NCBI GenBank assembly: GCA_016617855.1
Contig: JAECUM010001725.1
Span: 124,001 to 188,000 of the forward strand
Length of the DNA stretch: 64,000 nucleotides
Source of the DNA: Megalonaias nervosa
Taxonomy: Eukaryota; Mollusca; Bivalvia; Unionida; Unionidae
Direction of reading: 5' to 3'
Within the stretch, counting starts at the first letter, position 1. Each line of letters opens with the position of its first letter. Under the pieces are notes generated by a model. The model ran no database searches. It was given only the letters and a program-made list of their open reading frames with translations, and had not been told where the DNA came from. Position numbers and translations under genes: made by a program. Shown piece by piece: positions 25,401 through 39,149 of the stretch.

Positions 25401-28400
25401 GTCCAGACAGCCAGACCAGTTGGTTGGTGACCAGGATGACACATGGCAAATAATACACAACTTGCAGGTCTGGCTGGTTGACAAGATTCAAAGGTAATTT
25501 CACATGTCTGGCTTCAATAGTCCTAAGTCTGTGCATTGGTATGGAGAGGGTTACGAATGGCCCTTGTTCCATTCAACTCATTGACATTCTCAATGACAGA
25601 GCTTGTGTAGTAGGCAAGATTCCAATATAGCTTCATTGGAATCACTTGGCATAGCTTCAGCTGGATCTGAAGTAATCACTGCTGTAGGTGCTGTTTTAGG
25701 TATCTTTGTTGTGGTGGGAGCAGTGTCTTGATGTCCCCCATAATTCTGAATTCAGATGAATGCTTAATACTTATGTTTGGAAGATTCAGGGTATTCCCTT
25801 TTTTCATGGCCCTTCAATACCCTTTTCAATATATATGACCAAACATCTTCTGCCCACGTTGCATACATGCTACTTGGGTACAAGGATGAACATTATGAGC
25901 TGCCAAGACATATCTCATAGATGTTCTCAACAACTTTAAAGCATCTGTATTTCTTGCACTTGAGTAGCATCTCTGTAATAAAAGACAAGAGTAAAAAACA
26001 ATTGCACACAACAAATAAACAAACTGTTACAATAGGTGAACTCACATTACTGAGATGAGCTAAGAAGTGCATAATGAGCAGAAATTCAGCAGCAATGAAA
26101 CTTCAGTGTTATCGATTAATATCACATGGACAAAAATCACCGCCTAGTAGGAACATGAGGAGCTAATCTGTAAGAGTTACTTCCCTTGAACTATGTGCTC
26201 TCAAAATGTTTTTTTTTTCCACCTGTCAGGGAGTGCAAACCTTGGAGGTAACATAACTTCCTAATTTTAATGTGATTGGGTAATGTATCTGACAGAGAAG
26301 TAGTTGGTAGACTTTGCATTATCAAATATCATCACTTCACACATACACATACATATGTGCCCACACTCACGTAATAACAGTCACAAAGACATTTTTAAGA
26401 AATTCACCAAGCTTCTGTCTTTAAATCTATTGGATAGTGTTAAATACAGTCTTAATTTGATGCAGTCTTAGCTACACTCAACAGTTCAACTGGGAATTTG
26501 AAGGTAATGCAAGTATTATATAGTATTATTTGTGTCCAACTTTACACTCATTTGAGACTGGATGGTACTGTTGTTCAACCTTCCTCGAAGATATTCTTGA
26601 ATTTTTCCCAGCATAGAAAATGATCTTACTGCATCTGCATGGTTGTGAGAACGTGTCAAACATGCAGGTCTAAAAATTATCTGCAACTAAAATGGGTGAT
26701 TGTGCACTGGACTATAACCAGCAGAACTAAAGTAAAAAAAAAACTGGTTAATTCACAGTATCACTGGGAAGAAAAAAATCCAACAATACAGTGTGACCAC
26801 ACTGTGCATGCTCTGTTAAAACACAAATTTGGATATAACATGGACATGGTGTGGCTCTCGAAATTTCATATGCATGTATTTTTCTTGTACACCAAAATAT
26901 TTTTTCTTCTCAAAAGTATGAAAAATAATATGTAAAAAGTTTCCTATCATTTTGAAGAAGAGATCGTATATGAATTCTAACATAAAATGATTGTGTCATG
27001 GCTACTGTGACTATATATGCATGTATTTTTGTTTGTACATGGAAAAAATGTTTTTTTTCATCTTAAAAGTATGTAAATAACATGTAAAAAACTTTATTCA
27101 GGCATTGCACTGGGCTTTGCCAATGTCACAAATTGCTATATTTTTTTCTTATTGGCAACAAAATACATCATCTGGAAATTTGTTTGCGACAACATTGTTA
27201 GCTTTTTAAAGTTGTCTATATAATCTTGGGTTTGGAGTCGAGAAATTCAAATGTACCATGAAAGAAAGCCGCAAACTTGGATATAACATGCACTGGAATC
27301 TATCTATTGTTACATAAATGAATCCATTGTTCATATTGAGAAACCATCTTAACAGTACATTGTTACATCATAATCCACTTATGCTGACATCTGGTCAGAG
27401 TACTGTATGCTGTTGATCCACTCAAACAGTCATGCTGTTGGACAAGCTACAACTGACCAACCCTTGAAGGCAGAAACAAAAATGACTACAATCGACTACA
27501 ATGATGGCTAATTTTTTTTATTGTACCTTGAAAAAATCTTTTGCTGAAACTTCAAAGAAACTGATTACCTTTGAAGCACTGATTATTCTGTATAAATACT
27601 AAACAAATGAAAAAACATCAGTCCCAATCAATGTTCTACAATTTTTTTATCTTGCCGCCTGAATAACAAATGGGCATTTGTTTGGTTCTCTAATTGTGTT
27701 CTTTAGCGGTGACTTCAATAATACATGCACCCTTCATCAAAGAAAGCCCACTACAATTTTCAATAAAAATAAAGCACCTAACTGAAAGATTCCTTTTTGC
27801 AGGAAAGATGTTTATGCTTACAATCGCTACTAACAGCAGTATAAAATGAAAATTAAATTTCCAATCTTCTGAAACCATAAATATCTGGCTGTCAAGTTAC
27901 TTTTTAATTTGTTCATGTTTTCATTTCCCTATGAACAGCCTTAGCCCTTGGGTAGCCTCGGCAAGATGATAGCTGTCTCCAGCTGACCAAAATCTAGACC
28001 AGTTTAAGTACATGTATATGTAGCATGTAAACAACTATAGCCACATGCTTCTGGTGACAATATCAATGTGACTTATTTAGTGACATGTGTTTGCTGACAA
28101 TGGGATATAGATCAAATGAGGACTACCAGTCTTTATATACGTGTTAGTTGTGTTTTCTAATGAGATATGACTGATACATGAATTTTATAACATATGATCT
28201 ATACTTGAATTCATGGAATTTTCATATACATGTACAGTACTTAACACATTATGGACAATACTACACCAATGTACGCTGTCAATGTACAAGTGTATTTCAG
28301 ACTAATTTTGTCTTCATTTAATGAAAAGGAAGGAATTTTGGACCCGCTTTATCCCCCCCATCATTCCATCTGTTTTAGGTACATGCATCATTTTCTTTAG

Positions 28401-31400
28401 CTAATAACATGGTTCGTTTATATCATGGTTGGATTCTATGGACCCCAACTACCGTGTTATAGCGGGGTCACACTGTACAAGAAATAAAGGTATACGTCTT
28501 AAAATATGCTCCCTCCCACTTGCAAAAACTTCCATGCAAAACTTTAACACTGACTACATCACCATCATATGTGTCTCACCATGCCTACACAGGTGAGGGG
28601 AAAATATGACCTTTAAGGACATGCGGTTACTTCAAATAGGTTCATTGCTACAAGAATTTGGTTTATGGGACCTTCAAAAAATTTGTTTAAGACAAGCGAA
28701 TATCTAATACACATTTTTGTTTAAGCTAGGTTTGACTGTATCACAATTAGCAACAAGCATAAAAGTAGCCAAATGTATGGTCTCAATTCTGTTCGGTTTA
28801 ATGGTGATTAACTGTATTAAATTTTAAAGATTCAAGTACTCAGCCTCACTCATGAAGTTTTTTTTTTTTTTAAATCTGAGACCAGGTTACAAATATTATG
28901 AAAACAGATGCACAATGAAATTTTGCTATACATTACATAAATATTCATACATTATATTCTGGTAGTAATTTAAATGAAGCACATAAAGGAGATTTAATCA
29001 TGTATGTTGTGCATATGTGAGATGGTACTCACCATTAGGAGACAGTGTAACAGTTGGCATAGAATGCATGGTTGGATCTGCAATGTACTTGAAATCCACA
29101 GGAACATCCCTGAAATAACAAACAGCAGTCTATAGGCTCCAGTTCTCCTCACTGTGACATACACACACACACACACGCACACACACACACTCCCCAAATC
29201 AATATGCTTGATTAAATATCTAGTATCCAATGGCTGATAAGGTGTCTCAGTATAAATTTTATCAGTGATCAAACAAGAGTACCAGGAATGTTACATTGCA
29301 CGACCAACCCATGTTTAAAGGTCCCATATATAAGTATTAGTAGGACATGGCTGACTCCAGACATTACTGACCAAAAGGTCTGAATGACCTTATCCTGTGG
29401 TCAAGGTATGTGTTCTTGAACTAACTTTATGTGTATAAAACATTTTCTTATTAAACTTACTTGTGACTTTGACCATTGACCTTTAGACCCCAAATCTATA
29501 GGTTTCTTTATTACCTTAACTGAAAGTCATTCACAATGTCTGTTCAAAGAAGTTACTCTGAAAGTTACTGTGCAAAACCGTTGTTCTTTTGGACACAATG
29601 ATGCTGACCTTGGACCTTGTGTCCCCAATATCAATAGGCATCTTCCTTGCCTTAAGTGCAAGCTCTTACAAACTTTGGTCAGGGTACACGATCTAGAATA
29701 AATCTTGATCAAGGTACATGGTCTAGAACTAAAGTTATTATACAAAAAAACTTTTTTACTTTCAGTCACAATGACTATTGCCTTTGATCTATTGACCCCA
29801 AAACCAACATACCCTCTTTCTTACTAAAGTGTATGCCATCCACAAAATTTGGTTAAGGTACATGGTGAATAGCTGAAATCTCTGTCTAGAAAACAATTTC
29901 CTTTTTCTGTCATTGACTTTGACCTCTTGGCCCCCAAATCAGTAGGCTTCTTCCTGCAATCTGTTGATAAAGTTTTGTCCAGATCTGTGGTTTAGAACTA
30001 AAGTTATGTGCAGAAACTACTTTCTAATTTGCGTAACAGTGACCATACCACTAACTTTTGACCCCCAAAACAACCAGCTTCTTCCTTACCCCATGTGCAA
30101 ATCATTAATCAAGTTAGGCCCAATTCTGTATAGAACTAATGTAATGTGTGAAAACCATTTTTCTTCTGTTGGTTACAGTGGCCTTGACCTTAGACCTTTT
30201 GATCCTAAAATTGATAGACTTCTTCCTAACCCAAATGCAACCCATCCACAAAGTTTTGGACCATGTCTGTTATGTAGAACAAATGTTATTGTGTGGAAAC
30301 TGTTTTTCTTCCGTCAGTCATTGATCTTGACCTTTGACCTTTAATTCTAAAATCAATAGTCTGGTAAAGGTAGTCAACATGAAACTAAAGTTAATGTACA
30401 GAAAGTACAAAGGTATTGGAAAGATTGATGTACATGACAACAATATATACACTGCTTTTTGGTGGGCGTATAATAAGTTACATAAAGAAGAAGTCCAAGT
30501 GATCCAGATATTGCTCACATGGCATATATTAGTCTAAAAGGCAAATGCAGTAATAAGGCAGTTGCCATCATTTGAAAGACGCACCCATATATTGGAATAC
30601 TTTCCAGCTCTTTGGTAGAAATTGGTAGTATTTGACATGTTGTTTAACTGTCTTTCTACTTCATGTAACTTCTGCTGCATGGAGTTTTGGCATCTTTTGT
30701 ATGAATGAAAAATGTTTATGATATGATTCTACCATTCACATCTGGTCTGCGGGGCCCTGAGTGATTGAGTAGTCTAAAACGCTCATCATTACGGATCACT
30801 GCCATCTCACCTCTCTCGGTGTGGGTTCGAGTCTCAGGCTCAGCTAACATGGGTACATGAGAAAGCCTGTCAGTAGCTTCTTGTGGGTCAGTGGTTCTTC
30901 CCAGGGTTTTCCAGAGTTCTTCCTCCACAAGTTATACTGGCCACCATGTATAGCCTATCTTGTGCTGAAAAATGGCGTTAAACCCTACAACAACCACACA
31001 TCTGGTCTGATAACTGATATAGTAGTGTAGTTCAGGAGTAAAAGTCATTCTATATCTTGTGTTTGTGACTAATGAGTGTTTCAAAAACTAGGAAAACATA
31101 ATGATGCTTAGTCAGCATCATATCTATTGAGTGTCCAACAAAGGAACAATAAAGCCACTTTTGAATTAAGCTTAGTCAGCAATAGGGGTTGAAATGATAC
31201 ACCTCTGCCTCATATTGATATGATTCATGATAAACAGCCTTTGATACAGCACATTATCAATACACATATTAACTTGGTCTTTTAATCTCTCTCCCTGTGG
31301 TAGAATGGTGTTGTTTAATATGTGTCAATATATTGGTTGTATTCTAGTATGCTGATAATGAGACATAGACTTGTCACCTGTTCATATACCGTTCTCATCT

Positions 31401-34400
31401 TTGACAATATTAAAAAATTACTTCCAAACTGACTAAGTGTTGGTGTCGGTAATTGTTATTCAAATTTAGGCCATTTCAGGCTGTTCCATTTGATCAGGTG
31501 CAGAATTCATCTTGGTCACCATGCCCTTTGTTTTGCATTGCATAAATGCTTTAAAGTATCTTGTTACCAATTTTATATCTTCACTTAAATTTGGATGGCA
31601 TTACAGTGTAATCTTCAGAACAGAAGAGACAGTGCAATTTCCTCATGCAAGACAAATCTTATGTAGAAGTGGAAATGATCCCTTACTGATTCTGTGCCAA
31701 TTTTTTTTTATCTTGCTGGCACATTCATTCACTGATTACATATATCAGCGTAAAAGAAGACATTCCAAATTTGTGCTCCATGTACAATTTAAGTACTTTA
31801 CAGATCATTCAACAGCCACTTTTGAGTAAAGTTTCCGTTTAGGATCAAGTTTAGATGCCAATACTTCTGGTGTGCAGTGCAGTGAATAAACTACAGCTAG
31901 TTCTGACTGGTGGTGATTGTTTTACTGTTCACTTTAACAAACAATAACCAGCTATCAGAATTGAATATAACATTTCACCGCATGTCACACTGGAAGTGTA
32001 TCCCTCAAATTCAATCCATGTGGACAAAATGTGAAACAACAGAGAGTTAGTCCCCGTTGCATTTGTTAATTTGCAGAAGGAGAGGGTTTTGTCTTTGTTA
32101 CTGACAGTAAAATGTGCATCTGCCTGCTACAGCTGTCTCAGATGGATTCTCAGTTTAAAGAATGAAAATAATCACAACTGCTTAAAATTAAAGTAACTTG
32201 TATAGGGTAAGTATTGCTTTGTACTAATTCTTCACCTCTTGTAGTGATACGGGTACTAACATATCATTACATCAATATATATATATGTAGATATTGCTAA
32301 CAACAACTAGCCATACTTCATGAAAGATGATTATGATTTGTTGGTTTTCCACCCAACTACTATGGAACCACATCATTGCTCAGATCGAAATACTGCATTC
32401 AAAGATGAGGCTCACTGAGATAGCTCTAATCTCATGAGCTAATATCTTCATAAGGCAACCCTGATCTAGTGAGACTTTAGATTACGCTGAGCAAACTCAC
32501 CTCAGTCACAAAGATACGGCTTGTGGAGTGACATCCCACTTTCCAGCTTTGATCAGAAGAAAGAGTTGATTGCATGTGACACAGCTTGCCAGCATGCAAT
32601 TCAAGTAGTGCTTGAGAGTTTTACAGGGTCTTGAATAGCTACTGTGTTCAACTTGTCTATGATGGACAGCTAGCATACGACAACTCTTTGACTGTCAACT
32701 GATGGTAAGCTATTTTTAGTTACAAAGATTGGTTGTGTCAAGAGGACCACTGAGCCATCTGATCTGAACTAAAGTTAGTTTGGGTCTGGGCCCCAAGTGG
32801 CCAAGTGGTCCAAGGAACTCACCATTCCTGATCACTGACATCTTACCTCTGTCTGATGGGTTTGAGTCTCGGGCTTGGCTAATGTGGGTGTGTGAGAAAG
32901 CTTGCCAGTAGCTTCTCACAGGTCAGTGGTTCTTCCTACGGTTTTCCCAGGTTCTTCCTCCACCAGTTATACTGGCTGCCATGTATATCTTGTGCTGATG
33001 AATAGCATTAAACCCCATAACAACAACTGAAACGGCATGTAATTAGCTCACCCTGCAAGCAGAGGCTTAGGCTATCAGGAAACATGTTTGGTATGACAGT
33101 AGCTTCAGTGTGGGCCAAAGGCTCAAACTTATTTGACTTGAGACATGCAAGAACCCAGGACATTTAGGCAACAGGATGAGTGATTTTGGTTGATGCAAAT
33201 CAAAATTAGCCAACAAATCTGACAGCTCTTTATCATGACTGATATTGTGTCTGCCATGAAGTCTGAATATGTCAGAGATCATTGTGTGGTTTCTGTAGTG
33301 GTTGACAGTACAGCAATTGGAGCCAGCTTTTTCTCCTTGAAACCCATTGAAAAAAGTTGGCCAGTTAGGGAAATAAACCACACAGAGGAAAGATGAAACC
33401 ATTACCTGAACACACACCACTGTCCCTCATAAGCCTTCTGAGTGGAGGTCTCTCTTGCATGTGAGATTCTCTCCACAATAGAAGGTTTAAACTGTTTGTT
33501 CCACAACACTGTCTGCACAAGAGCCATGCATGAAGAAGACGGACTTGGAACACTTGCAACTGTGGCTGTTTGAGAAGAACTTTCCTGGGTATATCACCAG
33601 ATAGAGTTGATCTGTGACCAGAACCCTTCCCAGCTGATTGACTGTGCATCTACAACCCAAATATCTGGATCTAGAAAAGGGGAGATTAAGGTGGGCAACT
33701 TGTGATTCCACCTTGTCACAAGAAGGTCTACCATCAGACACCACAAAGGGCACAAATCCAAAGAAATGACTGATTAGTGAAGAGACCATTCTGTGTGAAT
33801 GACCTGGCAGTTCCTGGATAGAGTGTCTGCCAGAAATATTTTGGATTTGTACAATGATGTTGAGTTCTTCTTACAAATTTAGAATCTTCCAAATCAGAAC
33901 ATGCAGGTCGAGTGATTTGATGCCTCCATGTCTGAGGAGCTTGGTCACCACCACGTTGGTGTAAAACACAATGAGGAATGTTTTCTTGAAAGACGATTTC
34001 CCAGAATTAGATGGTGTTGATGACAGCCTTCATTTCTGGAAGGCTGACATGGAGAGGCCTATCCCCTGGTTCCCATGTGCTGCTGACTGTAGCAAAATCT
34101 GACAACAAGTTGGCAGCCCATCTGCATGTAACACAATTGGTATGTACTGTCTTTTCTGCTTGGGGCTTCTCCATAGCAACCGCCGACATCAGTCAACCCT
34201 GGTTTTGTAACTGACTCAGGAATGATTGTACATTGGTTGTGATCTTGACTTGTTCTTCAAGGGGACAAGAGAATGGATGCCAATGAGCTAGCACTGATAT
34301 CTGTAAAGGGTGTGTAAAAAGACCGCCTAGAGGAATCAAGTCTGCTGCCACATTGAATAATCTGATGAGTAACAAGAATTCTCTCCCTGAAATCCGAGTC

Positions 34401-37400
34401 TTCTTGGAAATGGACTTGATTAGTTCTATGATGTAGATTACGTGGTTGCAGGGAATCTGTACCCAATTGTGATTGGTGAGAAATTCCATACCCAGGTGGA
34501 CAAAACTCTGGGATGGATGAAGATCAGATTTTTCCAGTTCACAAGAATGCCTAGGTGATGTAAAAGTGAAAGGAGATCATTCCTGTCTTTGAGAAGAATT
34601 GAACTTATTGCATATTTCTGGAGGATGTCTTCCAAGTATGCTGTTGTCATTGTAGATGAAGTTGACTGGAAAAGGAGGGCAACACAATCCATAATCTTGG
34701 AAATAACCCAGGGGCTGACATTGAGGCCGAATAGTGTAAGTTTGAACTGATAAACCTTGTTGTGGTAAGCAAACCAAAGTAATTCTTGTTACACTGGGTT
34801 AATAGGAACATGAAAATATGCATCTCTCAGATTGAGACTGATAGCATACTCATCCTTTCTGATGGAGAGATGGATTGATCTAGCTGCCTCCATCCTGAAT
34901 TTGGTGACAATGTAAAATTCAGGTTGATGATCAATCTCAACTTCTTGTTCGCCCCCGGATGTAAAAAAGCGTTGAATAAAACCCTGGAAATTGTGGTTTT
35001 GCACAATCTCAACCACAAATTGGGCGATGAGTGACCATATCTCTTGTTGTAAAAAGGCATCTTTCACCAGGTCTGATGGTACCTGTGTAAGAAGGGGTGA
35101 AGAAGAAAGGGGTGGGGGTTGGAGAAATGAAATCCAAAGCCCTTCTAAAATGACAAGGATCACCCATTCATTCTGACGGAAGAGGGTGATCCTATGAAAG
35201 AAAATGTTGGAGGCAGCTGCTCACCAGATGGCTGGCTGCTGATGGTGGGGTTAAAATGTTTTCTTGCCTCCATTGTAATTCTGTCATCTAGTCTGATTGA
35301 ACTGTTGTCTTCTGGTATTAGGCTAGTATCCATACTGAATACCTGACTAAAAAGATGCCTTGCCCCTATTATGCCTATCATCTCTCTTTTACGGGTGAGA
35401 CAGACTGTTCCAAAAAGCAGGAGTGGGCTGGGTTCCAAGTTGGAGGGGCAGTTCCTGAGCTGCCTACCTCTGAATTTCTTCTATCTTCCCTCCAGAATAA
35501 AGGTGGCCCAAACAGGGTTGACGTTCAAGCCACACTATGGTTAGAACATGCAAGTTTTACCAAACAGCCCATTCAGCAAAATATTAGATCTAGGACGGAA
35601 ATAACACATCTGGGATGGAAAATTCTGTAGATGGTGCAAACATTTCATTGCTGACCTACTAATTATATCAATGTGGGTTCAATGTTATAGCTATTCCTGC
35701 CTTGATAGCACTATAAAGTGGCAACACAATATCCTTCAACCTTTATTTTGCATTTAATTGTACTTGCCTACAGCAAACACAATGTAGAATTTGTACTGTA
35801 CTCACGTTTTTGTGTTTTGTTATGTTTTCATGTGTGCAATTATCTTTTATGGATTTGTGCCCTTGAGAAAGGAATAAGAAGATTTTGAAAGGACTTGGAC
35901 TGGATTTGCACCAGTTTTGCATTGTTGTTTGTCAGTTTTTCTGTCATATCTATTATTTCCCTGACCAACACGATCTTTTTTGTCCTGGTGCTTTTCGAAA
36001 GATTGCTATTTACCATGTGATTTTGTAACTTATATACAAAACTTGTTTCAGAGGAAAAGCAATTGTTTAGAATGCCATAGGTGTTACAAAATAAAGCCCT
36101 CCATATTAGCAAGTTTTTAATAAAGCTTGCAATTATTTCACTGTCAAAATTTGGACATATTTAGGGCCTACCATTCCCATACTCTGAGACTCTTGTCATC
36201 AGAGGTGGAGACAAATCGTCGGTTCTGGTCCACAAATGTGATGGAATTAACAGCTCCCAGATGTCTGTCATATTCCTGCACCATCTCACCTGACCGGATA
36301 TCCCACTAAAATGGAGACAAAACATATTTACTGAATATATATACAAAGACAATGATGATAGATGATCAAATGTGACAGAATAATTCAAAGATGGTAGCAT
36401 ATAACTCAAATAATTTTCCATCAATATTTAAAGGAAAACTTTAAACCACATATTCTCAATTAAGCAAGAGTCTCTTCATGGAACTGATGCTCTACTGGCC
36501 AAAAAGAATGGGTAAGAATCTACAAGTTTGTTTCTTCCCTCATTTTACTGTTTTTCTTAAACTGCTGAGTAATGAAATCCTGTGTGTAGCTGAGGTTACC
36601 ATAGCTGTTAAGTCCCTAGTTATACCAAAAATGGTAGGGACTTTAGAACTAAGTTCAAATGCATAGATATTTTCATCAGAATTAAAGGTCCGGTAATCTG
36701 GCTCTTGGGGCTAGTTCTCTAGTATTTCTTTATTCATTTTAGCCAAATACAATATATAATATTGTTTTACAACAATTTTTCTATGTTTTTCAAAAGTTAT
36801 TTCTGGTAATCTACCATTTTAAGAATGGAAAAAGGAAACCCCCATGTTGATAAAACTGTTTCGGGAAAGCAGTATGTAGTTTTTTTTATTTGTATTTTTG
36901 TGGGGAGGGGTACTGAGTTTAATAATGCAATACTTACCTGTCACTGCTGCCTTGCTTACCTCTTCTGTGATGTAAGGATGTAAATTTCCACATGAGGCTC
37001 ACTGCTTCTCCATGCCATTGCCAAGTTAAGCAGGAAGACAGTTTTAATGGTAAGGTTTTCAAAGTAAGCTTCACTCAACCATGGATAAAGTTTTTTAAAC
37101 AAAGCCCATAAAATGCATCAGAGATTCCATCTCAGTATCAGTATGCAAGATACCAGTCTCTGTAGCTCAAAATATTTAACAAGATCAAAGCAAAAAGGGT
37201 CTGATTAAACTGACTGACCCTTATAGAACTTCAGCATGTTAGACAAGGTTACCTTACAGCCCTTAATGGTGGAGACAAAACATTCCTGTTCCATGAAAAG
37301 GAAATGAAAGTCTGCCACTGTGCTAAAAGGATTGATGTATTTCCAACTGCAACAATGACAAGATTCTCCAATTCACATCACAGACCCTGGACGTGGACCA

Positions 37401-39106
37401 CCTCTTATCCAGGGTGATGCAACATGCAACTTTGCTCGAAACTGGATCTGTGCAGATTGATTGTTTTATATGATTCAAGCATGAAGGTGGACAATCTGCA
37501 TGATGTTGTGAAGCACAATCCTCTGTGCTGTAAAAATAGCAGATCTTTCCTCAGTGGTAATCTCCTGGGCTTTTCTACCAACATGCTGCACAGACTGCTC
37601 ATAACCATTGGGGCCACAGTGAGGCTACCAGAATGATCTGAGCAGTGGAGCTTCTGACTTTTTGGAACACTTATGGAATCACTCTGAATGGTGGGAAGGC
37701 ATAAGTGAAAATATTATCCCACCTTAAACTGAAGGTGTCCACTGCCCAAGCCCTCTGATCCAGGAAAGAGGAGACATAAATGGGAGCATGTTGTTCAGTC
37801 TAATTGCTAGTGGTTCTTCCCCACCCCACCCCCACTTAGATAGGAGACTCTGCTATCTCCCAATGCTAAGAGCATTCAGAAGGATCTAAATGACCCTTTC
37901 TGGAGAGGTTCTCTGCCATGATATTCCTCTTGCCATGAATATGGCAGACTGAGGCTAGCCAATGCAGGAGGCTCCAAACTTCCATGCAAAGAGAAGAGGC
38001 ACATGTACTTCCTTGTCTCCCAAGGTATGACTAATGTGTTGTTGGAGGAAACCATTAAATAATGACCCTCGACACATCCCTGCTGAGCTAGAAAAACTAC
38101 CTGTATCTCCATGTTGTTTACGTGGAGGGCAGCTTCTTCCTGGAACCACAAACCCTGTAAAGTACAATTTCTGGTTCAAGTGAGCATCACAACCAGAATC
38201 TGATGCACCAGTGCACAAATAGGAGTAAGGTGTTGGGGCATGAATTGTGACTCCCATCAGTAATGGGTCCAAGTGCACAAATAGGAGTAAGGTTTGGGGG
38301 GCATAAATTTTGACTCCCATCAGTAATGGGTCCCAAATGGACCACTAACTCAGGTGATGCTGAAAATCTGACCCTAGAGTGATTCGAGCTGACAGAGTTT
38401 TTGTGCAGTCCCCAGTTTGCCAGGTGAAGAAACTGTAGAGGACACAAGTAATGTCTTCATAGGGAAACCAAGTCCACTGCATTGTTAAAGAACAGTCAAA
38501 CCTGTTCCAATGGTCACCTTTATATAGTGGTAACCTGGTCACAATAGCCATTCTATTTTCTCCTTACCCCCCACCCCCTGATTTATTCAGGTGTTGTTTT
38601 AAAGTGTGAACACCTATTCCTTAGTCTAATTGTGCAAGCTGGCCAGGCAAAGAGTCTGTCCTGTTTCACAATCAGAAGTAAGCAGTCAATTAGGAGTGAA
38701 ATTAGTATTTTCTCATGGTGTACAATGATAAGTGATTTTTATTTTTATTTTTTTAAGTGTCAGAAATTATTGAACTCAGAGTTGTCAAATTACAGGCCCA
38801 AAGGTAATTTTTGTGTCCCATACTCATACAAAATGTCACTTCTATAATTATAGTATAATTACTTGTATGTATGTATGTCTGTATGTATGTATGTATGTAT
38901 GTATGTATGTATGTATGAATATCCCACAAACTTTACATTTTTCAGTCCATGTGGCCTGTGGTGCTGAAGATGTTCAAACACCCTGATTAAACTTTAGGAT
39001 GGATTAAAATGAGCAGGACTGAGTAATGTGGAACATAACTTTGGGAGATAACAAGATGCAGAAGTATTTGTATGATTTTGTTGAACAGTGCGCTAAAATT
39101 AAACTG

Positions 39107-39149
<43 letters not shown>

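Noticed and set aside
30815..30840. tRNA genes suggested by B-box strings such as GGTTCGAGTCT (also near 32860 and 41020)
   Set aside because: There is no full cloverleaf with a paired acceptor stem, and each string is embedded in a longer shared repeat body. They are SINE heads.
33487..33789. Several overlapping minus frames of about 100 codons as host genes
   Set aside because: They are neighbouring frames of the broken RNase H and recombinase of DIRS copy D4.
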